Source: CAZNYG01 sp964577205
GTDB taxonomy: Bacteria; Elusimicrobiota; Endomicrobiia; Endomicrobiales; CAIRNS01
Length of the DNA stretch: 7,186 nucleotides
NCBI GenBank assembly: GCA_964577205.1
Contig: CAZNYG010000087.1
Location: forward strand, 1-7,186
Direction: 5' to 3'
Part shown: one piece after another, positions 1 to 4,579 of the stretch
Position numbering within the stretch: position 1 is the stretch's first letter
How the letters are laid out: each line of letters starts with the position of its first letter
Made by a program: the position numbers and the translations under genes
The notes under the pieces: model-generated
Database searches by the model: none
What the model was told of the DNA's origin: nothing
What the model saw: only the letters and a program-made list of their open reading frames with translations

Positions 1-2193
1 CTTCTTGATCAATTCGGCCGAGGCTTCGAAAACGGCCCGGACCTGCATCTCGGTCACCTCGGGATAAGTGACGCCGAGGCGGACGCCGCGGTGGCCCATC
101 ATGGGGTTATTCTCATGAAGCGCGTCAGAACGCCTCTTGAATTCTTCGACGGAGATATTCAGGCTCCTGGAGAGTTCTTCCTGCTGCTTTTCGTCGCGCG
201 GCACGAACTCGTGCAGCGGGGGATCCAGCAGACGGATTGTCACCGGGAAGCCTTCCATCGCTTCAATGGTGTTCTTCATATCCGACTTCACGAACGGGAA
301 GAGTTCGTCCAGCGCTTTGCGCCGTTCTTCCACGGTGTTGGAGATGATCATTTTGCGGAGAAGGAAAAGAGGCTTCTCTGAATTCTCTCCGTAGAACATG
401 TGTTCCATGCGGAAAAGACCGATGCCTTCCGCGCCGAAGCTGCGGGCCTTGCGGGCGTCTTCCGGAGTGTCCGCGTTGGTGCGCACCTTCAGTGTTTTGA
501 CGGCATCGCAGATCTTCAGGAAGCTCATAAGCATCTGGTTCTCTTCGGTAGCGTCCATCATCTTAAGCTGGCCGGCATAGACGTTCCCTTTCGTTCCGTT
601 GAGGGTTATCCAGTCGCCTTCCTTAAGCGAGGTTTCGCCTATCTTCGCTGTTTTGGCGGAATAATCTATATGAAGCGCGCCGCAACCGACGATGCAGCAT
701 TTTCCCCAGCCGCGCGCTACGAGCGCCGCGTGAGAGGTCATGCCGCCGCGGGCGGTGAGAATGGCCTGGGCCGCGCGCATGCCTTCGACGTCTTCCGGGT
801 TCGTTTCTTCACGGACCAGGATGACTTTTTTGCCAGCCTCGAACCATTTCACGGCATCTTCGGCAGAGAAAACGATCATGCCGGAAGCGCCGCCGGGGCC
901 CGCGGGAAGGCCCTTGCCGAGAGGCTTGTTAAGAGCTTCGTCTTTGGGATCGATGATCGGATGGAGCAGCTCGTCAAGCTGGGCCGGTGTAACGCGGGCG
1001 ACGGCTTCTTCCTTCGTGATGAATCTTTCTTTCACCATGTCCACGGCCATGCGCACCGCCGCGGGGCCGTTGCGTTTACCGATACGGCACTGAAGCATGA
1101 ACAGGCGTCCTTTTTCGATCGTGAACTCGATATCCTGCATGTCGTGATAGTGTTTCTCAAGGCGTTTCTGAATATCGAAAAGTTCCTTGTAGATCCGCGG
1201 CATCGCTTTTTCGAGCGTCACCTGGTCTTCTACGCCTTTGTGGCCGCTCTTGGAAGCTTCATTGATGGGAGCGGGAGTGCGGATACCGGCCACGACATCT
1301 TCGCCCTGGGCGTTGATAAGGTATTCACCGTAAAAGCGGGGGTCTCCGTTGCCAGGGTTGCGGGTGAAAGCCACACCGGTCGCGGAATCCGAACCCATGT
1401 TGCCGAACACCATGGTCTGCACATTGACTGCCGTGCCCCACTCGTCCGGGATATTCTCAATGCGGCGGTAAGAGATGGCGCGTTTTCCGTTCCATGAAGA
1501 GAACACCGCGCCGATCCCGCCCCACAGCTGTTCGTAGGGATCGTCCGGGAAGCTCTTTTTCAGGACCTCTTTTACTTTGGCTTTGAAAAGCACGCAAAGT
1601 TTCTTGAGGTCTTCGGCGTCAAGTTCGGTGTCGAGGGTAACGCCTTTTTCCTTTTTCATCGCGGCCATGATCCGCTCAAGCTGTTTGCGGATGCCCATTT
1701 CGTCGCTTTCCGGTTCGATGCCACCGGCTTTTTCCATAACGACGTCTGAGTACATCATTATGAGGCGGCGGTACGCGTCATAGACGAACCGCTCATTGCC
1801 GGACTGCTGAACAAGGCCGGGGATAGTCTTTTCGGTAAGGCCGACATTCAACACGGTTTCCATCATCCCTGGCATGGATTTGCGGGCGCCGGAACGAACG
1901 GAGACAAGGAGAGGGTTCGACGGATCGCCGAATTTTTTCCCCATCAGTTTTTCCACCTGATTCAGGGCCTTAAGCACCTCGCCGTTCAGGCTCGCGGGAT
2001 ATTTCTTTTTGTTCTCAACGAAATACGTGCACACCTCAGTGGTGAGAGTGAATCCGGGAGGAACGGGAAGACGCAGGTCTTTGTGGCCGGCCATTTCCGC
2101 CAGGTTGGCTCCTTTGCCGCCCAGCAGGTTCTTCATGCTTTCGTTCCCGTCGGCTTTACCGCCTCCGAAAAAATACACATGCTTTTTTGACAT
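1..2193 (-). CDS. ppdK: pyruvate, phosphate dikinase (3' end beyond window)
   Basis: Cytoplasmic enzyme that reversibly converts pyruvate, ATP and phosphate to PEP, AMP and PPi; in many anaerobes it serves PPi-linked glycolysis or PEP formation. The reading frame is open from the ATG at 2193 to the left edge (731 codons); family members are about 870-900 residues, so roughly 150 C-terminal residues are missing. Visible in order: nucleotide-binding domain with GGKGANLAEM (25-34) and VSVRSGARKSMPGMM (R100); phosphohistidine domain with GGMTSHAA, catalytic His488 and the neighbouring Thr486 that is the regulatory threonine in plant enzymes; start of the PEP/pyruvate TIM barrel with VRTNADTPED (R571), GIGLFRMEHMF (R595) and RLLDPPLHEF (R654). 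R595 and R654 correspond to Clostridium symbiosum R561 and R617. The Mg-binding Glu/Asp and catalytic Cys of the barrel would lie beyond the edge. The start is fixed by AAAGGAG 8 nt upstream and by the family N-terminus (VYFF...NLLGGKG). No frameshift or stop is seen. Confidence 0.97.
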   Translation of the reverse strand, partial: MSKKHVYFFGGGKADGNESMKNLLGGKGANLAEMAGHKDLRLPVPPGFTLTTEVCTYFVENKKKYPASLNGEVLKALNQVEKLMGKKFGDPSNPLLVSVRSGARKSMPGMMETVLNVGLTEKTIPGLVQQSGNERFVYDAYRRLIMMYSDVVMEKAGGIEPESDEMGIRKQLERIMAAMKKEKGVTLDTELDAEDLKKLCVLFKAKVKEVLKKSFPDDPYEQLWGGIGAVFSSWNGKRAISYRRIENIPDEWGTAVNVQTMVFGNMGSDSATGVAFTRNPGNGDPRFYGEYLINAQGEDVVAGIRTPAPINEASKSGHKGVEDQVTLEKAMPRIYKELFDIQKRLEKHYHDMQDIEFTIEKGRLFMLQCRIGKRNGPAAVRMAVDMVKERFITKEEAVARVTPAQLDELLHPIIDPKDEALNKPLGKGLPAGPGGASGMIVFSAEDAVKWFEAGKKVILVREETNPEDVEGMRAAQAILTARGGMTSHAALVARGWGKCCIVGCGALHIDYSAKTAKIGETSLKEGDWITLNGTKGNVYAGQLKMMDATEENQMLMSFLKICDAVKTLKVRTNADTPEDARKARSFGAEGIGLFRMEHMFYGENSEKPLFLLRKMIISNTVEERRKALDELFPFVKSDMKNTIEAMEGFPVTIRLLDPPLHEFVPRDEKQQEELSRSLNISVEEFKRRSDALHENNPMMGHRGVRLGVTYPEVTEMQVRAVFEASAELIKK

Positions 2194-2201
2194 AGTACAA
2201 A

Positions 2202-2208
2202 CTCCTTT
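2202..2208 (-). promoter_or_regulatory. ribosome binding site of ppdK
   Basis: On the minus strand this reads AAAGGAG, followed by 8 nt and then the ATG at 2193. It is a strong Shine-Dalgarno match and decides the ppdK start. It also shows that this genome uses SD-led initiation, which contrasts with the divergent gene. Confidence 0.9.
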
Positions 2209-2226
2209 CAGTTATGTATACCCAGG

Positions 2227-2247
2227 AAAAAAATGCCTCGCGGCATT
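2227..2247 (-). terminator. intrinsic-terminator-like hairpin in the ppdK leader (candidate attenuator)
   Basis: Read on the minus strand: a 6-bp stem AATGCC/GGCATT closed by a GCGA tetraloop (GNRA type), with the 3' arm running directly into a run of seven T (two of them in the stem). The stem is short and only moderately GC-rich, but the architecture is that of a rho-independent terminator. It points the same way as ppdK, lies downstream of the predicted ppdK promoter and ends about 33 nt before the start codon, so it cannot end a preceding gene unless readthrough enters from the right. A second 5-bp pairing (ATACC at 2252-2248 with GGTAT at 2222-2218) could stack beneath it and enclose the U-tract. 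Regulation by attenuation is an inference. Confidence 0.55.
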
Positions 2248-2257
2248 GGTATCTCGA

Positions 2258-2299
2258 TCAGCCCACCCTGCGCCCGCGCAGCCACAGGCGGAAAAACAT
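2258..2299 (-). CDS. possible 13-codon leader ORF upstream of ppdK
   Basis: An ATG at 2299 opens a frame encoding MFFRLWLRGRRVG and ending in TGA at 2260-2258. It lies wholly inside the predicted ppdK leader: it begins about 11 nt after the expected transcription start and stops 10 nt before the terminator-like hairpin at 2247. That placement resembles leader peptides that couple translation to attenuation. Against it: no recognisable Shine-Dalgarno sequence precedes it, there is no run of one amino acid that would explain stalling, and a 13-codon frame can easily arise by chance. Four of the 13 residues are arginine. Treat as a candidate only. Confidence 0.2.
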   Translation of the reverse strand: MFFRLWLRGRRVG

Positions 2300-2316
2300 C
2301 TGCAAATTAAAGTAAG

Positions 2317-2345
2317 ATTGTACAAATAAAGGGCAGGTAAGTCAA
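2317..2345 (-). promoter_or_regulatory. sigma-70-like promoter of ppdK
   Basis: On the minus strand TTGACT (2345-2340, 5 of 6 matches to the -35 consensus) is followed by a 17-bp spacer and TACAAT (2322-2317, 5 of 6 matches to the -10 consensus). Expected transcription start is near 2310, which gives a leader of about 117 nt before the ppdK ATG. This is the best promoter match I saw in the window. Confidence 0.75.
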
Positions 2346-2373
2346 GAATCGGAAGGGCGGTGTCCAGTATCCG

Positions 2374-2403
2374 TTTACGGCAATTCTATATTTTTGATAC
2401 AAT
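2374..2403 (+). promoter_or_regulatory. extended -10 promoter of the membrane-protein gene
   Basis: TACAAT at 2398-2403 is preceded by TG at 2395-2396 with one base between, forming a complete extended -10 motif (TGnTACAAT). An 18-bp spacer upstream lies TTTACG (2374-2379), 4 of 6 matches to the -35 consensus. Initiation 6-9 nt after the -10 box would fall around 2409-2412, directly against the ATG at 2413. Its -35 box lies 28 bp from the -35 box of the oppositely directed ppdK promoter. Confidence 0.6.
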
Positions 2404-2412
2404 GAACACCAC

Positions 2413-4530
2413 ATGAATGGCGCGCTTTTCCTTTTCTGTTTTTCGGGCATTACCGTCCAGACATTATTGTTCCGGGAACTGTTGGTCGTTTTCCAGGGCA
2501 ACGAACTGGCGACAGGGCTTATGTTCGCGCAATGGCTCCTGGGTATCGCTGCCGGGAAGCTGCTGATGCATCGCAACGGATGCGAAAATGCCCGGAAGAT
2601 AAACGGACAAAGAGGACTGTTCCTCATCCTTTTTGCACTTTTCGCGGCGGGAGGGCTCGCTGTTGTGCGTACAGTTCCGGCTCTCCTTCCAGCGCTTTCC
2701 GGAGACGGGATACCGCTGCGTTCCCTGCTGATACTGTCTTTGATCGTGGTGTTCCCCGCGAGCCTGTGGCCCGGCGTGGTATTTAACCGTCCCGCGGGGG
2801 ATACAGATGCCGGCGGGCGGCGTTATCTGTCCGGAGCATTGGGGGTTCTGGCGGGCGGCGCGGTAACGACATTCATTTTTATTCCCCTGGCGAACGCCGC
2901 CACGGCCGTGTGCGTTATCGCGGCTGCCCATTGCCTTGCCGCCGCATTTCTATTTTACTCTCCCATCACCCGTTCTCTTTCCCTGGCAGCGGCCATACTT
3001 TTTATCGGCGTGCTTCCTTTTTCGCCTTCACTGGACCGACTGTCCACCGCATCGCTCTATGGAGGATACCAGGTAAAAGAGTTTTTCGATTCCCCTTATG
3101 CGCGCATTACCCGGGCCGGAAAAAACGGAGAAGATCACCATTTCTACGGCGGTATTCCCTTTCGATTCTTTCCCGCTCCTCATACTGTTTCAACTGAGGC
3201 GTCCGGCCACGTGCCGCTCTTGCTGCATTCCCGGCCGCGCGCCGTGCTGCTTCTGGGCGGGGGCAAACGCTTTATTCCGCTTTTTCTTAACCATGAAATA
3301 GAGACTCTGGATTACATTGACATCGATCCGCTTTACACGGGATTTGCATACAGTCGCGATCCGGGCAGCGTGCGGTTTCAACCGGACGATCCCAGGTTGC
3401 ATATCCATGCTGTCGATGCGCGGGCCTTCCTGCGGTCTTCGCGAAAGAAGTACGATGTCATTTCCATCGGCATGCCGCCTCCGGTGAACCTTCTTTTCAA
3501 CCGTTACTTCACGGACGAATTTTTCCAATTGCTCAAAAACCGTCTCGCCCACGCGGGAATCGGGACGATATCGCTTCCGGGATCGCTGGTTTATGCGGAC
3601 AGCGCGATGGCGGAGCTGAACGATACCATTATTACCACTCTCCGGCGTTCCTTTCGATTTGTCCGCGTGATCCCGGGTGAACAGAACATCATAGTATTTT
3701 CCCCGCAGCCTTCCGTCCCGTTTAAGACGGTGCGGGACCGTTTCATCGCGAGAAAGATCCCGGCAACCTTTCTTTCCGCGCAGGTGCTTTCCCGCATGGA
3801 CGACCCCGAAATATTCCGCTGGTTCCGTTTCGAAATGCGCAAATGTCAGACGGAAAGCCGGGTCAACCGGGACTTTCATCCGCAGGGGATGCTGGCTGCC
3901 CTGGTGTACCGGCACTCACTGATCGCTCCGCGGGCCGCGGTAGCCTACCGTTTCATGGTACGCCACGCTTGGGCCATCAGCCTCTGCGCTTTCCTGCTCC
4001 TGGTGCTTATTGTGCGAAGGGAAACATCCATCACCGCGGTTTCATCGGGTTTTTGCGCGATGGTGCTGCTGCTCCTCAATCTCTGGGGGTTTCAGGCGGC
4101 AAACGGCTCACTGTATCTTATGATGGGGCTGCTTTCCGCATGTTTTATGGGAGGATGGGGGACGGGCGCGTGGATAGCGCATTCGGACAAGATCCGGGCC
4201 GAACAGAGTATTCTCGCCGCCGAGGTATTCTTTCTATTCTGGACGGGAACAGGCTGGGCGGGAACGCTCGCCGCGCCGGGCATGGGATGGTTTTACTTCG
4301 TCTTCCTGTTTGTTACGGGAAGCGCAGCGGGATTCGAGTTCCATCTGCTTGAAAAGCTTTCAGGATCCTCTCCTGCTCAGGCGGTGAATACTTCGCTGCT
4401 GGGGCTGGCGGGCGGCTGGGTAGCCGCGGGGATCGGAGGGACAATGCTGATACCTGCTCTTGGTGTCCGCGATACGTTCCTTTTTATCGCGGCCCTTAAA
4501 ACCATCGGTCTTTTCCGGTGGGTACGATGA
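2413..4530 (+). CDS. polytopic membrane protein with central spermidine-synthase-like domain
   Basis: 705 residues. Hydrophobic stretches near 2-26, 34-52, 67-89, 103-123, 139-161, 163-182 and 187-205 form an N-terminal membrane block. A soluble part (about 206-513) holds a spermidine-synthase-like Rossmann domain: DSPYARITR (226-234), nucleotide-loop remnant LLLGGGKRF (279-287), acidic strand end DYIDIDP (300-306), DARAFLR (335-341), YDVISIGMPPP (347-357), then NRYFTDEFF (363-371). NRDFHPQGM (485-493) matches the N-x-D-x-x-P motif after this domain in the family. About seven more membrane segments follow (519-534 through 684-700). True aminopropyltransferases have a catalytic Asp in a D-x-x-D-P motif; here the aligned position appears to be Gly353, so polyamine synthesis is unlikely and the function is unknown. 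Bacterial membrane proteins of this architecture are common but uncharacterised. Start: an in-frame TGA at 2395 leaves ATG 2413 as the first possible ATG, with no Shine-Dalgarno sequence; a later start would lose the first membrane segment. Confidence 0.88.
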   Translation: MNGALFLFCFSGITVQTLLFRELLVVFQGNELATGLMFAQWLLGIAAGKLLMHRNGCENARKINGQRGLFLILFALFAAGGLAVVRTVPALLPALSGDGIPLRSLLILSLIVVFPASLWPGVVFNRPAGDTDAGGRRYLSGALGVLAGGAVTTFIFIPLANAATAVCVIAAAHCLAAAFLFYSPITRSLSLAAAILFIGVLPFSPSLDRLSTASLYGGYQVKEFFDSPYARITRAGKNGEDHHFYGGIPFRFFPAPHTVSTEASGHVPLLLHSRPRAVLLLGGGKRFIPLFLNHEIETLDYIDIDPLYTGFAYSRDPGSVRFQPDDPRLHIHAVDARAFLRSSRKKYDVISIGMPPPVNLLFNRYFTDEFFQLLKNRLAHAGIGTISLPGSLVYADSAMAELNDTIITTLRRSFRFVRVIPGEQNIIVFSPQPSVPFKTVRDRFIARKIPATFLSAQVLSRMDDPEIFRWFRFEMRKCQTESRVNRDFHPQGMLAALVYRHSLIAPRAAVAYRFMVRHAWAISLCAFLLLVLIVRRETSITAVSSGFCAMVLLLLNLWGFQAANGSLYLMMGLLSACFMGGWGTGAWIAHSDKIRAEQSILAAEVFFLFWTGTGWAGTLAAPGMGWFYFVFLFVTGSAAGFEFHLLEKLSGSSPAQAVNTSLLGLAGGWVAAGIGGTMLIPALGVRDTFLFIAALKTIGLFRWVR

Positions 4531-4567
4531 TCCTGAACTGGAACCGACAGCATAAGGGATCCTGTTA
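4531..4567. other. convergent intergenic gap without a clear terminator
   Basis: Only 37 bp separate the stop codons of the converging membrane-protein and surface-protein genes. I see no stem followed by a T-run on either strand, so if transcription ends here it may be Rho-dependent or rely on imperfect hairpins inside the coding ends. Confidence 0.6.
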
Positions 4568-4579
4568 TCAGCGGATAAC
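4564..4579. repeat. short inverted repeat over the surface-protein stop codon
   Basis: GTTATC and GATAAC form a perfect 6-bp inverted repeat around a 4-nt loop (AGCG on the plus strand, CGCT on the minus). It overlaps the last three codons and stop of the minus-strand gene. It lacks a T-tract on either side, so it is at best a weak 3'-end hairpin and may be chance. Confidence 0.3.

Larger units (their letters stand above)
2194..2412. other. divergent intergenic region between ppdK and the membrane-protein gene
   Basis: This 219-bp stretch is the only sizeable non-coding region of the window. It carries the two back-to-back promoters, the ppdK ribosome binding site, the terminator-like hairpin and the possible leader ORF. 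A further hairpin on the minus strand (CTGCG, loop CGGG, CGCAG; inside the leader ORF) has CGCGG in its arm and loop, which could alternatively pair with CCGCG of the terminator-like hairpin over 5 bp. I could not match the leader to any riboswitch class I know. Confidence 0.7.

Noticed and set aside
400..1497. A 365-codon plus-strand frame
   Set aside because: It is antisense to ppdK, whose minus-strand frame matches the dikinase family over its entire length. The plus-strand translation is rich in His, Arg, Phe and Ala with no recognisable domain, as expected of the shadow of a GC-rich gene.
2194..2310. A known riboswitch in the ppdK leader
   Set aside because: I compared the leader by eye with fluoride, c-di-GMP, THF and preQ1 consensus features and found no match. 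A covariance-model search would be needed to exclude rarer classes.
2318..2325. Palindrome TTGTACAA as a possible operator over the ppdK -10 box
   Set aside because: Eight bases are too few, no second copy of the full palindrome is seen nearby, and most of it is explained by the -10 box itself.
2402..2416. A four-codon ORF (MNTT) whose stop overlaps the membrane-protein start (ATGA)
   Set aside because: Its ATG overlaps the predicted -10 box and so lies upstream of the expected transcription start. It would not be in the mRNA.
3190..3915. A 241-codon minus-strand frame
   Set aside because: Antisense to the spermidine-synthase-like domain, whose plus-strand frame has motifs in the right order. 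The antisense product is basic and featureless.
4501..4522. Hairpin CCATCGG/CCGGTGG at the end of the membrane-protein gene as its terminator
   Set aside because: The stem has a T:G wobble pair, lies inside the coding sequence and is followed by a GC-rich stretch with no T-run.
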